A stretch of 64,000 nt of DNA from JACRDG01 sp963760985 (GTDB taxonomy: Bacteria > Desulfobacterota > Desulfomonilia > Desulfomonilales > Desulfomonilaceae): assembly GCA_963760985.1 (NCBI GenBank), contig CAVXFM010000005.1:62001-126000 (forward strand), in the 5' to 3' direction. The position numbers and the translations under genes were made by a program. Of the stretch, positions 38,263-47,245 are shown one piece after another; position 1 is the first letter of the stretch; every line of letters starts with the position of its first letter. Under the pieces are notes generated by a model. It worked only from the letters and a program-made list of their open reading frames with translations. It did not search any database and was not told the origin of the DNA.

Positions 38263-38362
38263 GGGGGATTTTAGGTAACGCGGGCCGGCGACCAGAAGGC
38301 TTCATTTAGGCCTGAAGGGGCGAGAGGAATTTTCTTGGCCGCTGTAGTCAATACGTTGAGTA

Positions 38363-38374
38363 TTAACATGTTGA
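38363..38374. promoter_or_regulatory. Second copy of the 12-bp FadR-region palindrome
   Basis: TTAACATGTTGA is the exact reverse complement of 21696-21707 in the acyl-CoA ligase promoter. It stands between the barrel terminator and the decayed transporter gene, and suggests that the transporter once belonged to the same regulon. Confidence 0.5.
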
Positions 38375-38800
38375 CTAACGGCCATTTTCGCGATTACTTT
38401 GTTTTCCTCTTACACGAAGACGCAGAGAGGCACGGGAGCGAGACAACCTGCGTGCACGCCTTGGGTCAGGCGTCGTTGCTTCTCTGGCAAAACTCCGGTG
38501 ACGGGCGTCTGAAAACCAGAATTGCTGACTCGCTTGGACGGAAACGGTGAAACATTCACGAATCAGGCATTGCGAACGCTCCGAAACCAGGTGACGCGCG
38601 GTCACGGTCAAAGATAAGCAGCCAGCTTCGGAGCGGGGCATCCCATAGGTGGCTCGTCTCCGTATTCGAGTCGGCAGGCCCGGAAAGATGGTGCCTTGCT
38701 CGGATGCCGGATCAACCCGGGAGGGTGAGGAATGAAAGCCCTGACGCCTGTCCACCCTCGGTCCGAAGCGGAAAGGCCTGCTCTGTTTGGAGAGGCAATC

Positions 38801-39325
38801 ATGGAGACCAGGACAGTGAGCGTAAGGGAAGGCTTTGACCGCACTCGATTCAGGCCTTACCAAGCACAGGTGAGTTTCCTGGGCTTGAGTGTCATCCGCC
38901 CCTACGGCTTCGATGGGACAGTCATCGGTGTGGCGTTGCCAAAGATTGCGGAGTCTCTTCACTCGGGCCCCCGTGCCTTGGTCTGGCAATCGGCCCTGGC
39001 CAAATCGGGCCGCTTGTCGGTGCGATCGTTTTGGGCGCAAACTGATGTTATGTCTCTCCGCTGTCGTCTTCGGTGTGTTCACGTGTCTTACCGCTTTCAT
39101 CACCAGTGTGGAGCAGCTGGCTGCATGCCGCGTGCTCACGGAGCTTGGTTTGGGCGGCGCTATCCCGAATGCCCTCGCTTTCGGCTGCGAATACACACCG
39201 AGCCGATTCCGTGCATCGCTGACCACCACGATGTACACGGGCATGCCTGTCGACTCCATGATTGCCGGAATCTCGGCTTCATACCTGCTCCCACATTACG
39301 GCCGGCAATCGCTCATGTTCTCAAG
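38801..39325 (+). pseudogene. Remnant of an aromatic-acid:H+ symporter (MFS)
   Basis: ATG 38801 with GGAGAGG upstream begins a major-facilitator N-terminus (FDGTVIGVALPKIAESL, then ALAKSGRL). At 39010-39045 the frame jumps from GRLVGAIVLG-like sequence to DRFGRKLMLCLSAVVFG. Two family motifs that should be separated by a few residues are overlaid, both encoded by GATCGTTTTGGGC. The rest (ACRVLTELGLGGAIPNALAFG; PSRFRASLTTTMYTGMP; GGISASYLLPHYG-like) fits helices 3-6. Everything after about helix 6 is missing. MFS proteins of this subgroup usually have about 450 residues, so this is a non-functional stub. Its presence beside aromatic-CoA genes supports an aromatic-acid catabolic island. Confidence 0.75.
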
Positions 39326-39326
39326 G

Positions 39327-39462
39327 TATGGCAGAAGGTCCTGTGAACGATGATTCGACCGCGTTGCGCCGCTCGACAACGGCGGGAACTCCCGGCGGCA
39401 CCCCGGAAGAATGGACATTATTCATGGCAACGGCTATGGTTGGCAGAATTGACGAGGAGTGA
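39327..39462 (+). CDS. Possible 44-residue peptide upstream of the second ligase
   Basis: ATG 39327 after AAGG; ends TGA 39460-39462, three bases before the ligase start. It contains PVNDDSTALRRS. A very similar PLNEDSTALRRS is encoded on the minus strand at 51757-51792; the two DNA segments differ mainly at third codon positions, a sign of coding constraint. Function unknown. It could instead be the tail of a decayed gene. Confidence 0.35.
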
Positions 39463-39464
39463 TC

Positions 39465-41087
39465 ATGAAGAAACTCATACTCAAGGAGTTGAGTCGGTAT
39501 CGAATCGACACATATGCAGACACAATCTACAGAAATGCGCTCCTCCATGGAGATAGGGAAGCCTTCATCTATGGACGGGAAAGAGTGACGTTTGCGCAGT
39601 ACAACGAACGAGTGAACCGGCTCGTCCACGCGCTTTACGCAATGGGGCTCTCCAAGGGTGACGGGATAGGCCTCCTTGCGTGGAATCGCCTTGAATGCGC
39701 AGACCTCAACGGCGCTGCCATGAAGGGTGGATTCATCCTTTCCCCGTTCAGCCCCAGGATGCGGATCAAGGAATTGGAGTTCATAATCAACTATTCCGAG
39801 GTCAAAGCGCTCTTCGTTGGCCCGGAACTCATGGAGATAACGGAGAAACTGAGGCCGCTCCTTCCCAATGTGGCACACTACATCGCCCTGGAAGATGCGC
39901 CGGCCGGCATGGCTTCCTATCGCGACCTGCTCGCGACATTTCCGGCACATGAGCCCGACGTGGACCTCAGGGAAGACGACAAGTTCATCATCTTTTATAC
40001 GAGCGGCACAACCGGAGTTCCTCGCGGAGCGGTGTACACTCACGCTGCCAAACTCCGAGAGGGCAAGAGCAAGGCTCTGACGGTCGGTCTGCAACCCCGG
40101 CACAAGCACGTGATGATCCTGCCTCTGTTTCATATCGGAGGCTGGTCCTACTTCTGGGCCTTCTTCTTAGTAGGAGCGAGTAATGTAATCATGCCCAACA
40201 GATCTTTCGATCCCCGGGCCACGTTTCAGGTAATACAGGACGAAAGGGCATCGGACGTCCATATCGTACCGACCCAGCTTGCCACCATGTTGGCCACTCC
40301 CGACATGGGCCGACACGATGTCTCCAGCCTGGAAAGGATGTGGTACGCCGCGTCTCCCATGCCGACAGAATTGCTCCGCAAGGGAATTGCTGCCTTCGGC
40401 GCGATATTTGCTCAGGGGTACGGACAGTCCGAATCTGGCCCGGACATCTCCATTCTCACAAAGGAGTGCCACCAGGTCCTCGACAAGCCCATCGAAGAGC
40501 AAAACGTGCTGGCATCATGCGGTCAGCCTTGCCCAGGGGTTCACGTACGCATCGTGGACGATCACGACAGAGATGTTGAGCCCGGGCTGGTTGGAGAGAT
40601 CGTGGTCCAAAGCAAAGAACTCATGGTCGAATACTGGAAAATGCCCGAGGAAACGCAGAAAACGGTAGTCGATGGGTGGCTCCACACGGGAGACATGGGG
40701 TATTACGACGAAAATGGTTTTATTTACATCGTCGACAGAAAGAAGGACATGATCATCACCGGTGGCGAGAACGTGTATCCCCGAGAGGTGGAGGAAATCC
40801 TCTACTGCCACCCGGCAGTTCTTGAGGCGGCGGTGATAGGCGTACCTGACGATCAGTGGGTGGAACGGGTTCACGCGGTCATCACCTTGAAGAACGGCCA
40901 GGAGGCAAGCCCAGGTGAGGTCATCGCCTTCTGTAAGCAGCATCTTGCCGGGTACAAGGCACCAAAATCTGTAGAATTTGTCGAATCTCTCCCAAGAAAC
41001 CCATCGGGGAAGTTCCTGAAGAAGGAACTCCGAAAGAAATACTTGCAGGAGAAAGAAAGCAGAAACACGGTAGGGACAATGAGGTAA
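39465..41087 (+). CDS. AMP-forming acyl-CoA synthetase (second ligase)
   Basis: A 540-residue ANL-family ligase. ATG 39465 has GAGGAG upstream. Motifs: FIIFYTSGTTGVPRGAVYTH (P-loop); ILPLFHIGGWSYFWAF; FAQGYGQSESGPDI; GWLHTGDMGYYDENG; VDRKKDMIITGGENVYPREVEE; and NPSGKFLKKELRKKY with the catalytic Lys. It converts a free acid to its CoA ester. The gene leads a run with the second Mo hydroxylase, whose FAD subunit has features of 4-hydroxybenzoyl-CoA reductase. A 4-hydroxybenzoate-like substrate is therefore a reasonable inference, though family members also use many other acids. Confidence 0.9.
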   Translation: MKKLILKELSRYRIDTYADTIYRNALLHGDREAFIYGRERVTFAQYNERVNRLVHALYAMGLSKGDGIGLLAWNRLECADLNGAAMKGGFILSPFSPRMRIKELEFIINYSEVKALFVGPELMEITEKLRPLLPNVAHYIALEDAPAGMASYRDLLATFPAHEPDVDLREDDKFIIFYTSGTTGVPRGAVYTHAAKLREGKSKALTVGLQPRHKHVMILPLFHIGGWSYFWAFFLVGASNVIMPNRSFDPRATFQVIQDERASDVHIVPTQLATMLATPDMGRHDVSSLERMWYAASPMPTELLRKGIAAFGAIFAQGYGQSESGPDISILTKECHQVLDKPIEEQNVLASCGQPCPGVHVRIVDDHDRDVEPGLVGEIVVQSKELMVEYWKMPEETQKTVVDGWLHTGDMGYYDENGFIYIVDRKKDMIITGGENVYPREVEEILYCHPAVLEAAVIGVPDDQWVERVHAVITLKNGQEASPGEVIAFCKQHLAGYKAPKSVEFVESLPRNPSGKFLKKELRKKYLQEKESRNTVGTMR

Positions 41088-41144
41088 CGCACGGCTGATG
41101 TACTGTTGCGGCAATTCAACCAGACTGTGGTCGGGGACGCAGAA

Positions 41145-41690
41145 ATGGCAGCTATAAAGGCAGACGGGGTAATTCACAAAGCATCCGGAACCCGTCGGGT
41201 CGGATTCATAGTTAACGGGCAGAATTATCAGTTTCACGTAGGGAGCGAGCCCAGCGAGATCTCCCCAACCCATACCCTCTCCTGGACGCTCAGGGAGATT
41301 CTCGGCCTTACGGGCACCAAGATTTCCTGTGACCACGGGGCATGCGGATCCTGTACCGTCATCATGGACGGAAAGGCGGTCCTCTCCTGCCAGATCCTGG
41401 CGATTGAGTGCGAGGGAAAGACGATAACCACTATAGAAGGTCTGAGGGATCCAAAAACAGGTGAGCTCGATCCCCTTCAACAATCGTTTATCGACCATGC
41501 CGCGTTTCAGTGTGGGTACTGCACTCCGGGAATGATCATGACTGCGAGAGCATTCCTCGATGAAAACCCGCAACCCACAGAGGAAGAAATAAAAGAAGCC
41601 CTTTCCGGCAACTTCTGTCGATGCATAAGCCACTACCAGGTAATCAAGGCTGTGATGGCAGTTGTACAGAAGGGGATCGAGCATGGGTGA
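41145..41690 (+). CDS. Second Mo hydroxylase, [2Fe-2S] small subunit
   Basis: A 181-residue xanthine-oxidase-family Fe-S subunit. ATG 41145 has GGGGACGCAGAA upstream; an in-frame TTG at 41106 is less likely. First cluster domain: GTKISCDHGACGSCTVIMDG, SCQIL. Second: AAFQCGYCTPGMIM, GNFCRCISHYQVI, where Ser-His replaces the usual Thr-Gly after CRC. An N-terminal extension of about 30 residues precedes the fold. It overlaps the large-subunit gene. Confidence 0.92.
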   Translation: MAAIKADGVIHKASGTRRVGFIVNGQNYQFHVGSEPSEISPTHTLSWTLREILGLTGTKISCDHGACGSCTVIMDGKAVLSCQILAIECEGKTITTIEGLRDPKTGELDPLQQSFIDHAAFQCGYCTPGMIMTARAFLDENPQPTEEEIKEALSGNFCRCISHYQVIKAVMAVVQKGIEHG

Positions 41691-43968
41691 TCGATACAGG
41701 TACATAGGGAAGACAATCAGGCGGAGGGATGCCGTGGAGATCGTTACCGGGGCCGCCTTGTACCTTGACGATGTGAAATTTCCGAATGTCCTTCATGGAA
41801 AAGTGCTGAGAAGCCCCTATGCACATGCACTCATCAAGAAGATTGACAAAAGCAAGGCTGAGGCACTGCCGGGCGTGAAGGCCGTGCTCACCTGGGAAGA
41901 TATCCCTGATTGGAGGGGGGGTACACCCCGCATAGTGCGCATCCTTGACAAGAAGGTCAGGTATATGGGGGACGCGGTAGCCCTTGTGGCTGCGACCACG
42001 GAGGAAATAGCGGAAGAGGCGCTACGGCTTATCGAAGTGGAATACAAGGTGCTCCCGGCAGTCTTGAATATAGATGCCGCGCTCAAAGACGGCGCTCCAG
42101 TCATATATGATGAGTTTCCCGGGAATATTGTCCCTGGCGGAACGGTGATCTACGGACCCAAGTGCTTGAAAGGCGTAATCCGCGGAAATGTACAAGAGGG
42201 GTTTGCCGAAGCGGACGTCGTCGCGGAGGGCACCTTTGGTTACGAGAACATTCCCAATGCTCTTCCCCCTGAATCCGTGGGCGCTGTGGCCGCGTGGGAG
42301 GAGCCGAACAAGGTTACCCTCTGGAGTACCAGCCAAGCCCCGTACATGGATAAGGTGACCCTCTTTCATGTCTTCAACAGGCAGGTGGAGATACGGAGCA
42401 TCGGGAATCATGTAGGTGGAAGTTTCGGCACGAAGATCATGTGTTGGCAGGTTCAGGCGTATGCGGTCCTTCTGAGCAGGGCGACCGGTCACCCAGTTAA
42501 GGTCATGTTCACCAAAGAAGAACATATGGCTGCGTTCACGCTCAGAGTCGGGTCCCGCATTCATGCCAAAGTGGGGATGAAGAAAGATGGTTCTCTGACA
42601 GCCATACAAGGCCGATGGTACGTTGACACGGGCTGCTACTCATTTACGACGCAAGCCCAGGTCGCCGTGGGATCAGGCGAACTCATGATCATGGCGAATT
42701 GCCCGAACTGGGACCTGAAGAGCAGCGTGGTTGCCACCAACCGGAACGCATCGGGGAGCACTCGCGGCTTTGGAGGCCAGGAACTGAAATGTTCGTTCAT
42801 TCCTCTGTTGTCGCTGGCCATGGAAAAGGCCGATCTCGATCCTTTCGAAGTGCTCAAGAAGAATTTTGTTAAACCGGGTGGCGGCTACTTCTGGCGAGAC
42901 GGTGCGTGGTACGACTATCGCGGCATAGACTATGCCAAAGCCATGGACAAGGGCGCGGCACAGTTCGGCTGGTATAGCAAATGGAAGGGCTGGCTCACTG
43001 CCTCGTCGGTTAACGGTACGAGGCGAACAGGTGTCGGTGTGGGCGTCCATGGAAATGCCGACGTGGGCGAAGACGCGGCAGAAGCATACGTACAGCTCGG
43101 GCTCAACGGAACGGCTACGATTTTCCTCTGCGTTGCAGAACACGGCACCGGTCAAAAGAGCAACTATGCAAAGATGGCAGCGGAAGTGCTTCAATTGCCC
43201 CTGGATAGAATTTCCATGAGCCCGGCTGATTCCTTGGTAACTCCCTTCGAGTTCGGCCCTGTGGGCTCCAGAGGGACGTATGCCATCGGCAGTGCCGTCA
43301 TCAACGCGGCAGAAGACGCGAAGAACAAACTCTTTCAGCTTGGCAGCGCCAAGCTGGGCACGGACCCCAGCGACCTTGAGACTGTTGATGGGGTGATCCT
43401 CGTGAAAGGGCAGCCCGAGAAAAACATCAAATGGCGGGCATTGGGACACGACAGAACCATACTGGGATATGGTCGGTTTGATCCTGATTTTACCGTATGT
43501 AACTGTATGATGAGCTTTGTAGAAGTTGAGCTGGACACGGAAACTGGGAAGGTATCCTTGCTTCGAGTAGTCCTCGCGACCGATGTGGGACAGATTATAG
43601 ACCCGCAGGGCCTGGAAGGGCAGCTCAATGGATGTCTCGGTTCCGCGGGCATAGACAGCGCCATCTTCGAAGAAACGGTGTTGGATCCGTCATCAGGACA
43701 TATCCTCAATGCGAATCTCATTGATTACAAATGGCGGACATTTGTCGAACTCCCGATCATGGAGCAAGTGGTGCTCGAGACGCCCATGCCCACCCACCGC
43801 TTTCATGCGGTCGGAGTCGGAGAAATTGCTACATCCCCCGGGCCGTCGGCTGTACTCATGGCAGTTTCGAACGCAGTCGGTTCATGGCTTCACGAGTATC
43901 CCGTCACTCCTGAAAAGGTGCTCAAGGCTCTGCGAAAGTCAGGCCATTCAGGTGGAGGCACGAGATGA
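41683..43968 (+). CDS. Second Mo hydroxylase, molybdopterin large subunit (4-hydroxybenzoyl-CoA reductase-like)
   Basis: A 761-residue catalytic subunit. ATG 41683 with AGGGG upstream, overlapping the previous stop (41688-41690). Hammerhead domain ~10-130 (TGAALYLDDVKFPNVLHGKVL). Pterin contacts: VGGSFGTKI (~247, where GGFGGK is usual), SGSTRGFGGQE (~360), EHGTGQKSNYAKM (~488). Active-site Glu region AVGVGEIATSPGPSAV near the C-terminus. Unlike the 25060 paralogue, the order in this operon is small-large-medium. Together with the medium subunit it suggests ring dehydroxylation of an aromatic CoA ester, which needs low-potential electrons. Confidence 0.9.
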   Translation: MGDRYRYIGKTIRRRDAVEIVTGAALYLDDVKFPNVLHGKVLRSPYAHALIKKIDKSKAEALPGVKAVLTWEDIPDWRGGTPRIVRILDKKVRYMGDAVALVAATTEEIAEEALRLIEVEYKVLPAVLNIDAALKDGAPVIYDEFPGNIVPGGTVIYGPKCLKGVIRGNVQEGFAEADVVAEGTFGYENIPNALPPESVGAVAAWEEPNKVTLWSTSQAPYMDKVTLFHVFNRQVEIRSIGNHVGGSFGTKIMCWQVQAYAVLLSRATGHPVKVMFTKEEHMAAFTLRVGSRIHAKVGMKKDGSLTAIQGRWYVDTGCYSFTTQAQVAVGSGELMIMANCPNWDLKSSVVATNRNASGSTRGFGGQELKCSFIPLLSLAMEKADLDPFEVLKKNFVKPGGGYFWRDGAWYDYRGIDYAKAMDKGAAQFGWYSKWKGWLTASSVNGTRRTGVGVGVHGNADVGEDAAEAYVQLGLNGTATIFLCVAEHGTGQKSNYAKMAAEVLQLPLDRISMSPADSLVTPFEFGPVGSRGTYAIGSAVINAAEDAKNKLFQLGSAKLGTDPSDLETVDGVILVKGQPEKNIKWRALGHDRTILGYGRFDPDFTVCNCMMSFVEVELDTETGKVSLLRVVLATDVGQIIDPQGLEGQLNGCLGSAGIDSAIFEETVLDPSSGHILNANLIDYKWRTFVELPIMEQVVLETPMPTHRFHAVGVGEIATSPGPSAVLMAVSNAVGSWLHEYPVTPEKVLKALRKSGHSGGGTR

Positions 43969-44999
43969 AGCACTTTGATCATCACGATGCGTTCTCGCTC
44001 GATGAGGCTTCGGAATTTCTGAGAGTCTACCAAGGCAATGCAAAAGTCATCGCGGGAGGCACCGATCTCCTGGGAGCGTTGAGGAACGAGACAGTCCCGC
44101 AGTACCCGGAAGCATTGATCAACATCAAGACCGTTCGTGATCTTGACTACATCAGGGATGACGGGGATGGTCTCACAATAGGCGCTCTCACCAAACTAAC
44201 TGATATTTGCAAATCGCCGCTCGTTCAAGGAGACTACCGATTGCTCAGAGAGGCAGCATTTTCAGTGGCGTCTCCCCATATTCGTAACATGGCAACCATC
44301 GGGGGAAACCTTGCCCAAGACGTACGCTGCTGGTTCTACCGATACCCACGTCAAATAGGCGGACCCATCGTTTGCTTGCGAAAGGGGGGAAGATTCTGTA
44401 ATGCCTTGGCCGGCGACAACCGTTACCATTCGATCTTCGGCCCTGCAGGAATCGGTGACACCGCCTCCGAGTCCAGTCCGGTTCGCAAGGGCTGCTTCGC
44501 GGTGAATCCGTCCGACATCGCAGTTGCTCTGGTAGCATTGGACGCCCGAATCATCACCACCAGGCGCTCCCTGCCTGCGGAACTCTTCTTCAAAGCCAGC
44601 GCGACGAGTTCTCACGTCCTGGAACCGGACGAGCTGATAAGAGAGATTCAAGTCCCGAAACCACTGCCCCTAGCCAGGCAGAGGTACGAAAAATTCGTTC
44701 TCAGAAAACCGATCGATTTCGCGATGGTGAGCGTGGCAGCAATCTTCACCTTCGACGATGATGTCTGCCAAGACGCGCACGTGGTGCTCGGAGCGGTGGC
44801 TCCCGCGCCGCTGAGAATTCGGAATGCTGAAGACATTCTCAAAGGAAGGCAGATCAATGAGGAACTTGCTGAAGAGGCGGCAGATCTGGCCCTTCAAGGC
44901 GCAACAGCGCTTAGGATGAATGAATACAAAGTGGCAATCGCGAGGGGACTCCTGAAACGGACAATCTGGCCCAAGAGGCCTGCTTGTTCGGCTGAATAG
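43965..44999 (+). CDS. Second Mo hydroxylase, FAD subunit with extra [4Fe-4S]-type cysteine insert
   Basis: A 344-residue flavoprotein. ATG 43965 overlaps the large-subunit stop. FAD motifs VIAGGTDLLGAL and RNMATIGGNLAQDVRC are clear. An insert absent from the 24163 paralogue carries cysteines at about 122, 137, 145 and 177 (DVRCWFY, PIVCLRK, GRFCNAL, RKGCFAVNPSD). The beta subunit of 4-hydroxybenzoyl-CoA reductase has a comparable insert binding a [4Fe-4S] cluster that lets the enzyme run as a reductase. This is the best single clue to the second cluster's role. The last Cys is further away than I would expect. Confidence 0.88.
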   Translation: MKHFDHHDAFSLDEASEFLRVYQGNAKVIAGGTDLLGALRNETVPQYPEALINIKTVRDLDYIRDDGDGLTIGALTKLTDICKSPLVQGDYRLLREAAFSVASPHIRNMATIGGNLAQDVRCWFYRYPRQIGGPIVCLRKGGRFCNALAGDNRYHSIFGPAGIGDTASESSPVRKGCFAVNPSDIAVALVALDARIITTRRSLPAELFFKASATSSHVLEPDELIREIQVPKPLPLARQRYEKFVLRKPIDFAMVSVAAIFTFDDDVCQDAHVVLGAVAPAPLRIRNAEDILKGRQINEELAEEAADLALQGATALRMNEYKVAIARGLLKRTIWPKRPACSAE

Positions 45000-45002
45000 C
45001 AG

Positions 45003-45262
45003 TCCACCGAATGGCCTCTTGCGTATCCGGGGACATGCCGTAACCTTGCTGGAGCACCCATCCGAATAATATTACGGGCCTCTGCCGCCTCCTTGCTCTG
45101 CTCATTTCCGAAGCCATTTCAATGCTTTCTGGTAGTCCTTCTGGCTCCTCCTCCTGCCGCATACATGTTGCCCGAGTTGGGCTCTCCCATAGGGTCTCCC
45201 TGCTCTGCGGCCCTGAGGTACCAGTTCGCGGCCGCCTGATAGTCTCTCGAACCCCCCATGGC
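45003..45262 (-). pseudogene. Sel1-repeat protein remnant
   Basis: Reading the minus strand from 45262, Sel1-like (TPR-related) repeat sequence appears in three different frames: DYQAAANWYLRAAEQGDP...GNMYAAGGGA, then KDYQKALKWLRK, then GWVLQQGYGMSPDTQEAIRW. At least three frame breaks occur in 260 bases and there is no usable start, so this is a decayed fragment. The dispersed repeat copy 2 lies 55 bases upstream of it. Confidence 0.65.
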
Positions 45263-45316
45263 GGTAACCGCCACAACGAACGATGAAAGTCTGCCATCGA
45301 AGGGGACTTTCATGGG

Positions 45317-45444
45317 AATGCGTTTTCAAGCGGGCAACACTTTCGGCAAACTTCTTTCGCTACGAACGGCCAGGCCTGACTGCGCTTCAGGGGCATACCG
45401 CCGGCAGACCAAAGTCACTTACGTGATCGCTCATCGGTATGAGC
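45317..45444 (-). repeat. 128-bp dispersed repeat, copy 2 (inverted relative to copy 1)
   Basis: Ungapped match to 33070-33197 in the opposite orientation, about 89% identical by hand count. Its open frame (ATG on the minus strand) ends earlier, after CRKCCPLENAFP. The two copies flank about 12 kb containing the activase, DUF1638, barrel gene, ligase 2 and Mo hydroxylase 2, so recombination between them could invert that segment. Confidence 0.75.
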
Positions 45445-46144
45445 GCTTCTCTGACGGAGGTAGGCAACAGGTCGTGATCTCAAAACAACAAACAATCCAC
45501 TTCAGCTTCTGGACATGATGGCAGGGTAGGGCGGCCTGGTACCATTTTTCTATCGCGATTCGTGTCCTCTCGTGGATTTTGGGGACCAAGATGGATCGAC
45601 AGAAATGAGATCACACGACATTTTGACAGACGATAGTTATTGCTGAGGTCTGTTTGGGCCTTTCACGCAGGCGACAGGGGGCAGAAAGCGCCAGGCTCGG
45701 TACCCGGACCATAACGGCTCAGGGTCCATGTCATGAATCCCTTAATCGCAAAAGGATTTTTAATGGACTCCGATGTGGAGATAGCCCATCGGGGCATTTA
45801 GGAGCTGGAGGCCTCAGAGGCAGTAACGGCCTTCTTCGCCAGGCCGGATCCGACACGGACGTGCGGATCGAGCAGGTGGCGGCAAATCTGGGGCAACGGT
45901 GAAGGGGCTGTTCGATCGATCAAGAGGGTTGAACTGCTCGGTGATAAGGAAGGTTTTTTCAGGGCTACCTCTTCGAGGTGGCCAACCTTGCCGTTTCCTA
46001 CACGCGAGCCTCGGGGCGTGCGTTCCGAGAAAGCGCCAAAAGGAACTATCCGCGCACACCTGTTTCAACTCAAGGCATGATGTCTCCTCACCCCAGACTA
46101 CACGCATTTTGCGTTCGCTCTGATGAGGCAGCGTCCAGCCGTGG
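45445..46144. other. Intergenic, nothing recognised
   Basis: About 700 bases with overlapping short frames of unlikely composition on both strands. No RNA gene, terminator or promoter was recognised. Confidence 0.35.
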
Positions 46145-46975
46145 CTACAACCCGAGCCGAGAACTGTCGCCACCGGTTGAAAAATTGGAACTCTCAGGGT
46201 CTCTCGAGCTTGTGGGCGCTTCCTCTCGCGGTTCGGGTCGCGAGTACTGGCGGCTGGAAAAGCCGCTTTCGTCATTTCTCTGGCGTTCCGACGACTCCGA
46301 GGGCCGTCCCTTATCTTTCTCTTTCCGCGCGAGACGGGTCTTCTCTGTGGTGAATTTCTTCCCTTTGCGCGACACGGGGATCGACACTACCACGGATTCC
46401 GGGCCAAGACCGGCTTTGGTCAGTTCCAACGTGTGTGGAACCGCGACCTGCAGATTATGGACGATGAGCCTACCGTCACGACTGGTCGTTCCCACGCGTT
46501 TGCCGTCGATGGCCACATGAACGTCTCCCGGGTCCGTGACGATTTCGAGAGACCCAAAGGCCTGTTTGAGGTTCACGGGATTGGGCCGGATGTGCATTTT
46601 CGCCTCGGAAAAGAGGAACGGCCCCACTTGCCTGCCGTTTACTAGGACATCCGCCATCGGAGGATTGCAAGCGAGTTCGAGCACGGTGGCCGGTTGATCG
46701 CCAAAGCGGGCCACCACGGAAAGAGGAAAGATCCCTTCAACGGTTCCCTCGAATTGAGGATGCTGCACGCCTTCGCTCTCAGTCTTGGTTCTTTCATAGG
46801 CGTATTGGTATGCTGTCGTTGACAGAGACCACGCCGTTCTCGTCCGTGTCCGCTGCACCTTTGAGCCCCTGAAGCTTGTCTTGCAAAATGGCCGATCCGC
46901 GGGAAAGCATGCTTTCGTCCGAAAAACGAATGAGTGCAAAACGGCGATTGACAGCGAATAGTTCTATGGATAAAA
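46145..46975 (-). pseudogene. N-terminally truncated caspase (peptidase C14) with PEGA domain
   Basis: Minus-strand reading from about 46975 gives the end of a caspase-like domain (RFALIRFSDESMLSRG; LQGLKGAADTDENGVVSVN). Near 46830 the frame changes to AYQYAYERTKTESEGVQHPQFEG, the normal continuation. A PEGA-type beta domain follows (GSLEIVTDPGDVHVAIDGKRVGTT) and a basic, Ser/Glu-rich tail. The part that should carry the catalytic His and Cys is missing, because an in-frame stop lies just upstream of 46975. It is divergent from the TPR-CHAT gene, which encodes a related caspase-like fold. It is therefore likely a relic of a paired protease locus. Confidence 0.65.
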
Positions 46976-47245
46976 TGAGAACATAGGCATAGGGATTTCT
47001 TTTCGGGAATCAGTGTAGGACTATCGGAGCTTTTCTAGGGCTCACCGACGCCTGGATCCATCACGACGCAACACCGCTGGGGGGTATGCCGACGCGATCC
47101 CATCTATTGCCGCGCTTGTCTGGTCGGGACGCATCACGTTTCGCGTAGACGTGCGCCATTTTAGTTTCCCTCATTGCACACATTGTTCCTCTTTCTTTCG
47201 CCTATCGGTATAGCACTCAGCCTCAGCATTGTCAGGGGCAAGCTC

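Noticed and set aside
38375..39259. 294-codon minus-strand frame
   Set aside because: Arg/Ser-rich shadow of the decayed MFS transporter on the plus strand.
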